From Daphnia pulex (lineage: Eukaryota > Arthropoda > Branchiopoda > Diplostraca > Daphniidae): a stretch of 64,000 nucleotides of DNA. This document shows, piece by piece, positions 1 to 11,605 of this stretch; within the stretch, counting starts at the first letter, position 1; each line of letters begins with the position of its first letter. Under the pieces are notes generated by a model. That model had not been told where the DNA came from, did not search any database, and saw only the letters and a list, made by a program, of their open reading frames with translations. The stretch lies in contig NC_060028.1 in NCBI RefSeq assembly GCF_021134715.1, positions 84,501 through 148,500 on the forward strand. Reading direction: 5' to 3'. Both the position numbers and the translations under genes were made by a program.

Positions 1-410
1 TGGTGGAAGGCTTATATTACTATTACTATCAGGTGTAGCAGGCACAACCATGGAAAACTGTGAAGCGTTTGCCACAATAGGTCCACAAAAGTCACCAAAT
101 TCATCATCAATGTCACTACTATCAGGAATGGGATTGAAGAAGACACTGCTGGTGGGCATTTTGGTGTTGCTTGATGGATGATTCTGCACAGGCAAACTGA
201 CCTGAAAGCCAGGTTCCCCGTTGCAATTTCCTGCAACGAAATAAAGAAATTACAAATTCAACGCCATTGCTTGCAAGCCATGTAATGTTCAATATGTATA
301 CCGATTGTGGGGTACGTCACAGCACTTGTGAAATCACCAAATTCATCATCTTCATTACTAATATCATTAAAAGGGTTTTTCAACGGGCCGGAATACGAAG
401 GAAAGGCCAT
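1..410 (-). CDS. 5' part of a DDEFGDF-motif trafficking protein (aftiphilin/synergin-like), partial
   Basis: Two exons read on the minus strand. Exon 1 (410-302) starts at ATG 410, begins MAFPSYSGPLKNPFND and ends at a GTATAC donor. Exon 2 starts at 230 after a TTGCAG acceptor and stays open to the window edge. The junction is phase 1 and keeps the frame. The joined N-terminus carries DDEFGDF twice, about residues 22-28 and in mid exon 2, in an acidic, serine/proline-rich, disordered context. Acidic-phenylalanine motifs of this kind are known in aftiphilin, gamma-synergin and other partners of AP-1 gamma-ear and clathrin, which act in trans-Golgi/endosome sorting. The family name is inference from these motifs; the conserved C-terminal domain lies outside the window. 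The gene is divergent from salvador, about 600 bp away. Confidence 0.6.
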
Positions 411-1011
411 GGCTAGTCAGAATATTAAGCAGTGAGAAAGGGAAATAACACTGTGTGATGTGAGGCTGCATTAATGGGTCAAGAAACTTGCACGCATATA
501 CAGTGGGATTGAACGAAATCCTTAAAGCACAAACTATTTTACGAAGGGTAACAATTAAAATTTTCCATTATCAAGGTGATTCAGGTCATCGTTTTTACAG
601 ATTAATATTTTCCTTTTTATTCGAACAACGGGAGAATTTTCGTTCGACTTTTACAGACGAACGTTTAAGGGGAAATCAGCTGACAGGTATTGGCCTCAAT
701 TTCATCAAGCTCTAATAATTCAATTAAGCTTAAATTATAAATTAAACATTTGAAATAGGCTAAATTTTTAATTCAAAAATTAATGATATAATTTAGATAA
801 ATATTTGAGAAAAAATATTTAACCGAAAATGATAAAGATTCAACCGTTAGGTGGCCCTCTAACGTTGGAATGCGCCCAAAAGTTTTGTTTTTTCACCTCC
901 GGCAAGGGGGTTTCAAGTGGAAAACCTCGTCAAGTGTGTGTTGATTCATCAAGATTCGGAAGCTCTACTAAATTTGTAATCGTTTCACAATTTACACAAG
1001 TCACAACGGAA
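411..1011. promoter_or_regulatory. Intergenic region between two divergent genes
   Basis: This 600-bp stretch separates the minus-strand DDEFGDF gene from plus-strand salvador, so it should hold both promoters and 5' UTRs. The middle (about 715-825) is very AT-rich. I see no clear TATA box at a fitting distance and no convincing ORF. Confidence 0.4.
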
Positions 1012-1379
1012 ATGTTGACGAAGAAAAAGGATCCGAAAACTTGGAATTCGAATGGAACTACGACGGGGAAATACCTAAAGAAAGAAGCGCCTTCAGATGT
1101 GCCAAGTAAATACATATAAACCAGTTTGCATACCGTTAAAGAATGTTTTGGTCTAGTTAACAAACGGAATTCTTTTGTCATTACGTAGTCATCAACGTCT
1201 GGACCTCCACTAGAACTGTTGATGCTTTGAAGAGCAAGTCCCAGGCAGCAAAGAAGCTGAGCGGCTCGACTCAAAGTTTGGAAGTAGTGTCCAACATAAA
1301 ACATGGTGGCAAGCAGCAAATTCAGCAGGGTTACGAGGGAAGGTACATACCTGCCAGCGAAGTCAAAGCTGAGCAGCAG

Positions 1380-1412
<33 letters not shown>

Positions 1413-3072
1413 AGTCATTTGGTAGGTAGACGTTTGTTTGTGTGTTTAATGGTGATTTGTTTACGGCATGTTTGCTTGCATCGGCACCTGGCTTGAGTGA
1501 ATGTTCACATCCTTGTTTGTGTTGCACGGCTTTTGCCCCCAAATTAGTCTGTCTCCTTTGATGAGGCCTACGCTGATTACGCCGAGGTATCAGAGAGTGA
1601 TTCACTCTCACTGGCAAGAGGCTTGGGCCTTGAGGGGCATATTCTGATGAAACCGGGGTCTGAGCAGTTCCCAGCCAACTCTCCTTTATGCCACCAAAAT
1701 ACCCAGGCCAATCCACTGAAACTCGTTCTGGTTGATCCTGATTCCCAGGTATGGCTTTCCTCATTTTTGCTTTTCGTTTGTCTTTTGTTTGTTTGTCTGC
1801 TGGTTCGCACACACTCTCTCTCTCCTTGGTCTGGCTGGAAATGAAAGAATCTTTTTCCTTTTTTTATTTTATTACAATTAAATAAATTCGACTAATTGTT
1901 ATTTTAATTTTTGAACAATTTAGCTCAGCTCAATGCAGGCAGCTGAACAACAACAACAGCAGCACATTTATCCACTTTATCTCTCTGCTTCTGCACGTGA
2001 ACAGCAGCAACAGTTGTTGGTCTTGCAGCAACAGTTGGCCCAGTTGAGGCTCAGCGTCCAACAGCATCAACAACAACAACTCCACCACCAACAGCAGCAG
2101 CAACAACAACAACAACATTCTCCCACCTACGCCAACATCCCTCTTTTGCTTTCCAGCAGCGTCAGCGCTTCCCAGTCTTCGCTGGCCAGTAACAGCAGCT
2201 CCCAACAACAGCAAGAGAATCCCGTCTATCAGAATTTGAGTAAATCGACGACCGCAGGAGCTGCTGGACCTCCAGCGTCGTCGTCGACCAACACGAGTCA
2301 GGATAGCGGTTCGGAAGAGTTTCCTTTGCCACCTGGATGGTCGATTGATTACACGTTGCGTGGCAGAAAGTATTACATCGATCACAACACGCAGACGACT
2401 CACTGGTCCCATCCGCTGGAGAAAGAAGGATTGCCCACTGGTATAACATTTTTGATTTTAAATAAGGATTTTAATTTATTTTGTTTTATCATTTCAGGTT
2501 GGGAACGAGTCGAGTCGAGTGAATTTGGAATTTATTACGTCAATCACACGACCCGCCACGCCCAGTACGAACATCCGTGTGCCCCCCGTTACATCACGTC
2601 GGGATCCTCTTCGTTGGCGGATGCACAAATGCGTCCGTCGAGACCGATGCCTCCGGCTCCACGTCACACGGAATTTCACGCTCCACCGCAAGTGCTGGTC
2701 CCGGCCAATCCTTACCTGTACGAGGAGATCCCTTATTGGTTGCAGTTTTACTTTCGTGCAGCCCCCGAACACGACCACAAATTGCGGTGGGAGCTGTTCC
2801 GGCTGCCGGAACTCGACTGCTACGACAACGTCCTCAAACGTTTGTACAAACAGGAACTGGAGACGATTGTGATGAATTACGAGGCGTATCGGTCGGCCAT
2901 GGCTCGTGAAATGGAAAGGAGAAGAGCCGAAGGGCACAGCAGACACTTTCCTGCTCAGCAACAACAACAATCACAGCAACAACAACAACAAATGTTGCAG
3001 CCTCCTCCACCACAGTCAAGAAGTCACCTGAAAGAAAAAGCTTTGGCTGGAGATCTTGAAACGAAAGTCTAA
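1012..3072 (+). CDS. sav: Salvador (SAV1/WW45), Hippo pathway scaffold
   Basis: Five exons join in frame: 1012-1105, 1189-1421, 1548-1748, 1924-2440, 2498-3072, giving 539 residues. Salvador is the scaffold that brings Hippo (MST) kinase to Warts (LATS). The N-terminus (MLTKKKDP..., then GKYLKKE) resembles vertebrate SAV1, which fixes the start. WW1 lies at about residues 311-341 ([22 protein letters not shown]). WW2 is about 349-380 ([17 protein letters not shown]), and its second aromatic is Y rather than W, as in other Salvadors. The C-terminal SARAH region is about 427-490 ([10 protein letters not shown] ... [13 protein letters not shown]). Long glutamine runs sit at about 1371-1412, 1948-2120 and 2955-2995. 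The WW1/WW2 boundary coincides with the last intron. The protein ends in a Q/P-rich tail. An AATAAA follows at 3126. Confidence 0.93.
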
Positions 3073-3477
3073 AACAAAATTTTTTTTTTTTTTAAAGAAG
3101 TGCACTTATGTTTGTTTGGGGTTTTAATAAATTGATTGACAGAAGATGATATTTAGGTGAAATTCCATTTTAAGCATAAGTTAAATGGCGTAAATTTCAA
3201 ATCATGTTTTGGGTTAGAGTAAATCTTTTTGAACACATTTTACCAATTTTTCAGAAGCTTGCATTTCATTGAAAAAAGAACTAAGAAAATTATTTCTGAA
3301 TGTAGTAAAAGCAGCGAATCATCGTCATCCTGTTGGCAAACACTCCAAGGAAATGCATTCTAAAAAGAATTAAAAATTGAATAAATATTCTGACTTTTGA
3401 CATAATGCACGAAGTATTTTATGTTCAGGTCAAATGTAAAGAATTACATAGCTGTATGTACCAAAGAAAAAATGCGC
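3073..3477. other. Convergent 3' UTR region of salvador and the first SNTX/ankyrin gene
   Basis: AT-rich, no ORF. AATAAA at 3126-3131 is the likely salvador poly(A) signal. The whole stretch has a diverged second copy at about 8611-9061, ahead of the second SNTX/ankyrin gene, which shows how far the tandem duplication reaches. Confidence 0.6.
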
Positions 3478-6400
3478 CTATGAATCCAACATTTGAAGAA
3501 CATCTGCGACCTCGTCTTCTTTAAAACGCTCTAAAAGTAAGGAACGTGCAGTCCCAATTGAACCATCAGTCGTCTTTACTTTTTTGTCGACTTTGTGCTG
3601 AATTAATATCGAAACGAGGTCAACCAAAAGTTTTTTAGGCGCATAGTAACACACGAAATGAAGAGCATTCCATCCGTTGTTGGTTTTGCAGTTGACGTCG
3701 ATATTTTTCTCAATTAACAATCGGACAATGTCGATCAAATTTCCTTTGTCGTAATGTCGACACAAGATAAGGAGGGCATTCCACCCGTCGTTTTGTTTGC
3801 AGTTGACGTCGATATTTTTCTCAATTAACGATCGGACAATGTCAATCAAATTTTCGTTCTTATAATGCCAACACACGAAATGGAGGGCACTCCATCCGTC
3901 GTTTTTTTTGCAGTTGACGTCGATATTTTTCTCAATTAACAATCGGACAATGTCGATCAAATTTTCTTTGTCGTAATTTCGACACACCAAAAGGAGGGCA
4001 TTCCATCCGTCGTTTAGTTTGCAGTTGACGTCGATATTCTTCTCAATTAATAACCGGACAATGTCAATCAAATTTTCGTTCTTATAATGCCAACACACGA
4101 AATGGAGGGCACTCCATCCGTCGTTTTTTTTGCAGTTGACGTCGATATTTTTCTCAATTAACAATCGGACAATGTCGATCAAATTTTCTTTGTCGTAATT
4201 TCGACACACCAAAAGGAGGGCATTCCATCCGTCGTTTAGTTTGCAGTTGACGTCGATATTCTTCTCAATTAATAACCGGACAATGTCAATCAAATTTTCG
4301 TTCTTATAATGCCAACACACGAAATGGAGGGCACTCCATCCGTCGTTTTTTTTGCAGTTGACGTCGATATTTTTCTCAATTAACAATCGGACAATGTCGA
4401 TCAAATTTTCTTTGTCGTAATTTCGACACAACAAAAGGAGGGCATTATTTCCGTTAATGTCCTTGCAGTTGACGTCGATATTTTTCTCAATTAACAATGG
4501 GACAATGTCGATCAAATTTTCTTTGTGGTAATGTTGACATAAAACAAAAAGGGGAAACGGATCCCATACTTCTGGGATTTTTTCTTCAACTAACAGGCGT
4601 ATGATGTCTATCATTTTTTCTTTTGGATAATGTTGACAAACATTCAAAACTGCATCCCACCCCAAAACCCTTTTCGGTTTGTGGTGAACAATGATCGAAA
4701 ATTCATTTGCGCAAGTTTCGTGGTATTCGTCAAGTGCCGTCATGGCAAAAGCGAATTTCTCGTCGTAAAATTTGGCATTGACTACTTCGGCAAAGATGAC
4801 TATCTCCTTCTGGATCCGTTCAATGACGGAATTATTTTCACACCAAAGATCTAAGTTTACAGTATTCTTCCGTAATGAAATTTCATTTAAAAAATTCGTC
4901 CCGAGCGTCTGATTGAGTTGATCCAAAAAAAGTTCTGAGTGAGCCAAGGAGGAGAGTGAAATTTCGAAACCAAAATCAACTGGAAATTTGGTCATTTGCG
5001 TTAGCAGTGTTTTCGCAGAAGGGAAGAAATGAACTTTGCTCTGCTGATTTCCTAATTTATTTTTAGCTTCATCTTGAAATCTTCGGATAATACAAAGTTC
5101 CTTGTGTTTTTGATCCAGCCATTGCTCGAGGCGATTGGAATTAAACGTGAATTGTTCATTGCTGATTCGACTCATCAGCTGACTGAAATCTTCTACTTTG
5201 ATTTTGCCGCTGCGAATGCCGACGACCATTTCTTTCAATTTTATTTTCAGTTCGGCAATGAAAGATGTTAGGCATCGCTGGAACAGTTGGAGCTTCTTTT
5301 GAAGTGGATTTAACTTTTTTACTAAAGGGTCTTCAAGCATCAGAACAAGTGTACCTTCCACTTCGCCGTAGTTATCCATAATCAGGACGCATTGAGACGC
5401 CAGCGTAACGCTAATTTCGTATCGAAGAGCCGGAGCTCCTTGGGCATCTTGCATCAACACCAACGGGTAGAGCCAAACTTTAATGGGCACGCCAAGCGAC
5501 TTGCTTACATCCGCATCGTCTTTTGCCATCCAATCGGATGAAAATTTTAAGAACTTTTTGGCGAACTCGATGGCTTCATTGTACGTTGTTGGACGATCCA
5601 CGTTACTGGGCAGTTCGAAATCGCCTTGAAAATGACATTCGATGCTATCCTCGTTCTCTCGATTTGTGTCGGCCCAACTACCTCCAACATTTGCGTTCCC
5701 TTTAAGAAATTTGGTAAATTTATCGACATCTAATTTCAGCTTTCCGTTGACTTCTTGTTCGTTTTCTGTTTCGCTTAGTTTTTTGGTGAACGTGAACGTA
5801 GCTTCAGCACCGTACTGGATTTGTGTAACGATGTGAGTTGCGGAGCCGATTCTACCGCTTCTTTGAATCTGTGGGTAACGCAAATTACTCTCATCCAAAT
5901 GTTCCATTAGTAATTTCTTGGCTGCGGTGCGACACTTCAACTTCACATGAACACTCGATTGGCGACTGGTACTTTTCGTCTTGTCGAGATAATTTGCCGA
6001 TCCGCTGAGCTTAATCATGCCACTTAAGATGCTGACTTGTAGTGACCCGTTGACTTTCAGTTCTTGGAATTTGTCGGTGAGTTTGTCTGATGCAATAATC
6101 GAAAAATCTGTGTAGTCGTTCCTGGTGGACTGGACGTTTTTCAGATCACTTCCATTCCAGAAAGTATAGCCTGATAAAAAAAAAACAAAAAAATTGGATT
6201 CATGATGAGGTGTGCGGAGGTGTGCTCTGTCTCTATAACTGCTAGTATAATATTAAAAACATGATTTTTTTATAAACGAGCTATTTAAAAATTAAAACGT
6301 TTCTTCGATTTCATTTCTATTATTAATAATGTGGACATTTATATAATGTGGCCATCAACTAATGTGGAGAATTAGGCCTATAGGGCTCTTTCGGATCTGT

Positions 6401-6817
6401 TTTATTTAGCCGATTTATCTGGCAACGCAGCATGGCGCCGTCTCTTGGTAGGGCGAGAATAGGGAGAATGGGAGGACGCCCTCCTCCCTCCCATTCTTCC
6501 TCTTCTCCCTGTTCTCGCCCTACCAAGAGACGGCGCCATGCTGCGTTGCCAGATAAATCGGCTAAATAAAACAGATCCGAAAGAGCCCTATACTGCGCTA
6601 TACTGCTCCATTGTCCAAACTGATTTCAAAATAATTAGTTGTATGAAGTCTAAAAAACGAGAACAATAACGACAAGCTCAACCAGGAAGATACTTTTATT
6701 TTAATACTTACCGGGAATAGTTTCATCCTTGATTGCATCGTAAACGGTACCCAAATCGAAATGTCGCCCAAGAGCGAGCATTTCGAACGTTTGTCTACTT
6801 ATGTCACTGTTCGACAT
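3478..6817 (-). CDS. Stonustoxin-like domain plus ankyrin-repeat protein, copy 1
   Basis: Two exons: 6817-6712 (ATG at 6817, phase 1 donor GTAAGT) and 6170-3478, giving 932 residues. The N-terminal half resembles the MACPF-fold head of fish stonustoxin/verrucotoxin-type proteins: LGRHFDLGTVYDA then IPG near residues 16-36, SGSANYLD, and THIVTQIQYGAEATFTF. This domain is also common in non-venom animal proteins, so a toxin role is not implied. The C-terminal 400 residues are ankyrin-like repeats of 37 residues (pattern IDVNCKxNDGWxAL ... ENLIDIVRLLIEKN). No signal peptide or membrane segment is visible, so it is probably cytoplasmic. The intron carries a 210-bp fold-back element. A diverged paralogue follows at 9062-11605. 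Confidence 0.72.
3685..4550 (-). repeat. Ankyrin-coding 111-bp repeats with a 222-bp higher-order period
   Basis: The ankyrin units are 111 bp (37 codons). Alternate units match, so that two-unit blocks recur almost base-identical at 222-bp steps; the same landmark (TATAATGCCAACACACG) occurs at 3861, 4083 and 4305. The near-identity means recent unequal exchange or slippage inside the gene. The paralogue at 9062-11605 has fewer and more diverged units. Confidence 0.85.
6381..6590. mobile_element. Fold-back (MITE-like) element inside the SNTX/ankyrin intron
   Basis: The first about 79 bp (from TAGGGCTCTTTCGG) are repeated in reverse complement at the end, reaching 6590, with a C/T-rich loop between. 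The arms are almost perfect. The dinucleotide TA flanks both ends (6379-6380 and 6591-6592), as expected for a Tc1/mariner-type insertion; TA is too short to be proof. No ORF lies within. The matching intron of copy 2 lacks it, so it inserted after the gene duplication. Confidence 0.8.
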
Positions 6818-8550
6818 TTCATTGGATATTTTAACCCTGTAAGCGTAATTGAAAGAATTCGTTAGTGAAGTGAACATTGGGTAAAACATTACAAAATAGA
6901 ACTATAATAGGTATATTGTTATGTGTTTTCTCACTCAAACGAAAAGAACTTTTGTAACTTACGTATTAAAAAACAGTTTCTAGTCAAAGTATTTCAAGGT
7001 CTCCAGACAGATGACAGTGACACATGTAGAAAAAGTCTCAGCAGTTCCAATCGTCTGCAGTATAGGATTTTATTTCTATGTGTATAATAATTATATAATA
7101 GTTATACTAATATTTATATACCTGTAAAAGGAATTGTGAACCTCGATTGATCGGTTGTTTCTGAAAGAGTAGCCTAAACGTGAAAAAAAAATTAAACGAA
7201 AGAGTCAAGTGACTCAGTTACACAACCAGCACGCAGCAGCGAAGCGTAGCAAACACAACGAGAAGGCTCAATACCAGACAGACTCTTGATGAAAATAACT
7301 TTGGAACGTCAACATGTCTGATAGCGTGAGCTGTTCTTTTCGTCTGCAGCACAGCGGGATCTATTTCTAGAAATGGCGCAATAAAAGCTCCATCCAAGCA
7401 TGGTAGAAGAGGGGATGGTATGTTCACGTACTAGAATTTTCCCATAAGGCTAGATCCTCATCGGTTTTTCAGGGTTTTTTTTTCAAAGTCCTTTGCCATG
7501 GTAAATGGTGCTGCCACCAAACGTAGCGTTACTGAATCGTGTTTCTTGAATTTTCCTTCCAGAAACGGCTAATGATTAAAGGTCTTTTTGAGTTTAAGGC
7601 AAGATGGAAGAGCGACGAGAGATGAAAGAGAGACTTAAATACATTTTTTAAATTTTCGTTTTTTTTTTTTATATTTTAAAAGCAAAATTGATAGAACCTA
7701 GATTCTGTAAAAAATACGAGTTTTATCACATTTTTTATACAAAATCTTAATTTGTTTTGTTTTTCAAAAGGACTTAGAAAAAAATGTGTTCAGACATAGT
7801 TCTGGAGAAAATCCGCTTGGCTTCACTACAATTTATCGTGGCAACATGGGATCTAGCCTTATGGGAAAATTCTAGTACGTGAACATACCATCCCCTCTTC
7901 TACCATAGTGTCCCAGCCGATAATAAAAGTTTTATTGCCGTAAAATCCTTGAACAGAACTGGGGAACGAGACACACTGTATAATGTTTACAAAGGAGCTT
8001 TCTTGGGTTGCGTTAAAATTTTCTTGAGTGAAAAGCCTCATCAGCCATAGTGAAAAAATACAGCGATTTTGTAAGGGATTTTGGATATGTTATTAACAGA
8101 TTTTTTAATAGATCCTTTCCCTATCGTTGTTTGTGATTTAATAGAAGAAATAGAGACAATAATAATCAAAGATCGTCTTCCCTTCATCGACCTAATTGTA
8201 TGGCGACTTTATTGGCGACTTGCCACTGTGTAAATCCTGTCGAACGTAAATAATATAGTCTTTCGTGTTCTGTGTAATATTGGTAATTTCGTGTCGATTA
8301 CTTACATTAGTGTCCCATACAAATTAGCTACAAATTGTGTGCGCCTTAAAACTGCAGCCAAAATTATTCTTAGTTGCACGTTAAAGACTATTTTATGATA
8401 CGAGTCCAAAGTTTTTCACTGTATCGGTTATCTGCTCAGTGCTCACCCTCATTAAGTGAAGGATAAAACGATACGCGGTGCCATCTATACTTATTATTTT
8501 TTATTTTGTTGACCCAGCAGGTTTATTCATGATGCCACGTCTTACTGAGA
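6818..8550. other. 5' flank of SNTX/ankyrin copy 1, no further gene seen
   Basis: AT-rich sequence with only short shadow ORFs. Segments at about 6900-7380 and 7906-8083 align with the 5' flank of copy 2 (11640-12285) and may hold 5' UTR exons. At 8415-8550 there is a fragment of a dispersed repeat (AAAACGATACGCGG, then TTTTGTTGACC) seen again at about 25435-25680, 34760-35005 and 44395-44640. Confidence 0.45.
7401..7905. mobile_element. 505-bp segment bounded by 57-bp perfect inverted repeats
   Basis: Bases 7401-7457 (starting TGGTAGAAGAGGGGATGG) recur in reverse complement at 7849-7905. The surrounding sequence aligns with the region upstream of the second SNTX/ankyrin gene (about 12060-12230), which lacks this segment, so it looks like an insertion. 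I see no clear target-site duplication and no transposase, so a non-autonomous terminal-inverted-repeat element or a local inverted duplication are both possible. Confidence 0.6.
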
Positions 8551-8610
8551 TCAAAGTCACCTAAAGAAAAGCCTTGGCTGGAGATCTTGAAACAAAAGTC
8601 TATAATATAA
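8551..8610 (+). pseudogene. Duplicated tail of salvador's last exon
   Basis: This short segment (AAAGTCACCT ... GGCTGGAGATCTTGAAAC, then AAAGTCTATAA) matches the last codons and stop region of salvador at about 3017-3075, with small indels. The 3' UTR match continues to about 9061. It marks the breakpoint of the tandem duplication that produced the second SNTX/ankyrin gene. It is not a gene. Confidence 0.85.
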
Positions 8611-9061
8611 CGAATTTTATTTTATTTTTTCTAATAAAGTGCACTTATGTTTGGGGTATTAATAAATTGATTGACAGTTGATAGGCCTATTATTAGGTGG
8701 AATACCATATGAAGCATAAGTTAAATGGCGTAAATTTCAAAACATGTTTTGGGTTAGAGTAAATCATTTTGAACAGCACATTTTACCAATTTTGGGTAAT
8801 ATTTCACAAGCGTTGCATTTAAATTAAATGCATTAAATATTACCCAAATGATTTAATTGAAAAAAGAACTAAGAAAATTTTCTTAATGTAGTAAAACCAG
8901 CGAATCATCCTGTTGGCAAACAGTCCAAGTAAATGCATTCTAAAAATAATTATAAATCAAATAAATGATTCGACTTTTTGTCACGTAGTGCACGAAGTAT
9001 TTTATGTTCAGGTCAAATGTAAAAACTTACATAGTTTTATGTACCAAAGAAGATGATAAGT

Positions 9062-11605
9062 CTATGAATCCAAAAATTGAAGAACATCTGCCACTTCGTT
9101 TTCTTTAAAACGCTCTAAAAGTAAGGAACGTGCAGTCCCAATTGAACCATCAGTCGTCTTTGCTTTTTTGTCCATTTTGAGCCGAACTAGTATCGAAACG
9201 AGGTCAACCAAATTATTTTTAGGCGCATAACGACACACAAAATGAAGAGCATTATATCCCTGGTTGGTTTCGCATTTGACGTCGATTTTTTCCCCAATTA
9301 ACAATTGGACAATTTCAATTAAATTATCTTTGTCGTAATATTTACACAAGAAAAGTAGGGCATTCAGCTTGTTGTCATTTTTGCAATTGACTTCGATGTT
9401 ATTTTTAATTAACAATTGCACAATGTCAATCAAGTTTTTTTGTTTGTAATATCGACACAAGATAAGGAGGGCATTCGATCCATCGCTTGTTTTGCAGTTG
9501 ATGTCGATTTTTTTATCAATTAACAATTGGACAATGTCAATCAAATTGTCTTTCTTGTAAAATGTACACAAGGCAAGGAGAGGAATTGAATTCCACTCTT
9601 CTGGGATTTTTTCTTCAACTAACAGGCGTATGATGTCGATAATTTTTTCTTTTGGATAATGTTGACAGATGACTTTTGAAACTGCATCCCACCCAAAAAT
9701 CCTTTTCTGTTTTTGGTGAACGATGATCGAAAATTGATTTGCGCAAGTTTCGTTGTATTCGTCGGGTGCCGTCATGGCAAAAGCGAATTTCTCGTCCTTT
9801 GATTTGGCATTGACTAATTCGGCAAAGATGACAATTTCTTTCGAGATCCGTTCAACGACAGATTCATTTCCGTAGCAACAATCTAAATCTGAATTTAAAT
9901 TATTGGTCGGTAAGGGAATTTCATTTGAAAAAATTGTCCCGAGCCTTTGTTTAAGCAGTTCCATAAAAGGTTCTGGGCGAGATAAGGAGGAAAATGAAAA
10001 TTCGAAACCACAATCAACTGGGAATTTGGTCATTTGCTCTTGCAGTGTTGTCGCAGAAGGGAAAAAATGAACTTTGCTGTGATTTTTTATTTTACTTTTA
10101 GCTTCATCTTGAAACCTCTTGATTAAGCAAAGTTCCTTGTTCTTCTGAGCCAGCCATTGCTTAAGGCGATTGGAATTTAACGTGAATTTTTCATTGCCGA
10201 TTCGATCCATCTCTATTTTGAAATCTTCTTCTTGGATTTTGCCTCCGCGAAAGCCGACGACCATTTCCCACAATTTTATTTTCAGTTCGGCAATGACAGA
10301 TGTTAGGTATCGCTGGAAGTGCTGGAGCTTATTTTGAAGTGGACTTAGATGTTCTAATAGAGGATCTTCAAGCATCAGAACAAGTTTATCTTCAATTTCA
10401 CTGTAGTTTTCCATTATTAGGAAGCATTGAGATGCCATCCAATGGGGAATTTCGTATCGGAGAGCCGGTGCTTCTTGTGCATCTTTCAACGGGTAGAGCC
10501 AAACAATAACAGGAACGCCAAGGGACTTGTTTCCATCTGCATCATCTTTGGCTACCCGATCGGATGAAAATTGCAAAAACTTTTTGGCAAACTCGATGGC
10601 TTCTTTGAACGTTGTTGGGCTCTCCACTTCATTGGGCAGTTCGAAATTACCTTGAAAATTACACTCGATGTTATCCTCGTTCTCCTGATTGGTGTTGGCC
10701 CAACTACCTCCAACATTCGCGTTCCCTGCAAGACATTTTTGAATTTTTTCGGCACCTAATTTCAGCTGTCCGTTGACTTCTTGCTGGTTTTCTGTTTCAC
10801 TTAGTTTTTTGGTGAACGTGAACGTGGCTTCAGCACCGTACTCGATTTGCGTAACGATGTGAGTTGCGGAGCCGATTTTACCGGTTGTTTGAATGTCACG
10901 GTAAGCCATGTTGTTCTCTAGGCCTACTAATTTCTTGACTGCGGTGCGTCGCTTAAGTGTCAAGTGAACGCTCGATTCACGACTTGTGCTTTTCTTTTGG
11001 CTGAGATAATTTGCCGATCCGCCGAGTTCAATCTGGCCACACAAGATGCTGACTTGTAATGACCCATTGAACTTTAATTCTTGGAATTTGTCAGCGAACT
11101 TGTCTGAAGCAATAATCGAAAAATCTGTGTGGTTAATCATGGTGGATTGGACGTTTTTTAGATCACTTCCATTCAAGAAAGTAGGATAGCCTGATAAAAA
11201 CAAACAAAAAAATTTATTCATGATAAGGTGGCTTGCTGTGTCTCTTTATCCTAGTAAAATTAAAAATGATTTTCTATAGCTATTTAAAAACTAAAACCTT
11301 TTTTTATTGCTAAACCTTATGTTTCCTCGATCTGTTTCTAGAGTAATGTTCCCAATTTGCCATTAATGTAGTGTAATAGGGCGATTTACTGCTTCATTAT
11401 AGCAAAAACTGAATAAACATCAATTAATTGTATGAACTTCAATAAAACGAAAACAACGACAAACCCACCCAGAAAATGTTATTTTTTATTACTTACCGGG
11501 AATAATTGCATCTCTGACTGCATCGTAAACGGTACCCAAATCGAAATGTCGCCCAAGGGCAGGCATTGACAACATTTGAATACTTTTATCGTCTCTATTT
11601 GACAT
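9062..11605 (-). CDS. Stonustoxin-like domain plus ankyrin-repeat protein, copy 2
   Basis: Two exons: 11605-11497 (ATG at 11605) and 11190-9062, phase 1 junction, 745 residues. Intron position and phase match copy 1. The N-terminus again shows LGRHFDLGTVYDA and IPG, then GGSANYLSQ and THIVTQIEYGAEATFTF, the stonustoxin-like signature. The ankyrin section is shorter (about four 37-residue units) and its units differ from one another, unlike the homogenised array of copy 1. Both proteins share the closing segment DGSIGTARSLLLERFKE. Both reading frames are open throughout, which suggests both copies are functional. No secretion signal is visible. Confidence 0.7.

Noticed and set aside
930-1418. 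Leu-rich minus-strand ORF over salvador exons 1-2
   Set aside because: Antisense of the CAG/glutamine run.
1930-2449. Minus-strand ORFs over salvador exon 4
   Set aside because: Antisense of glutamine codons and WW1; no independent support.
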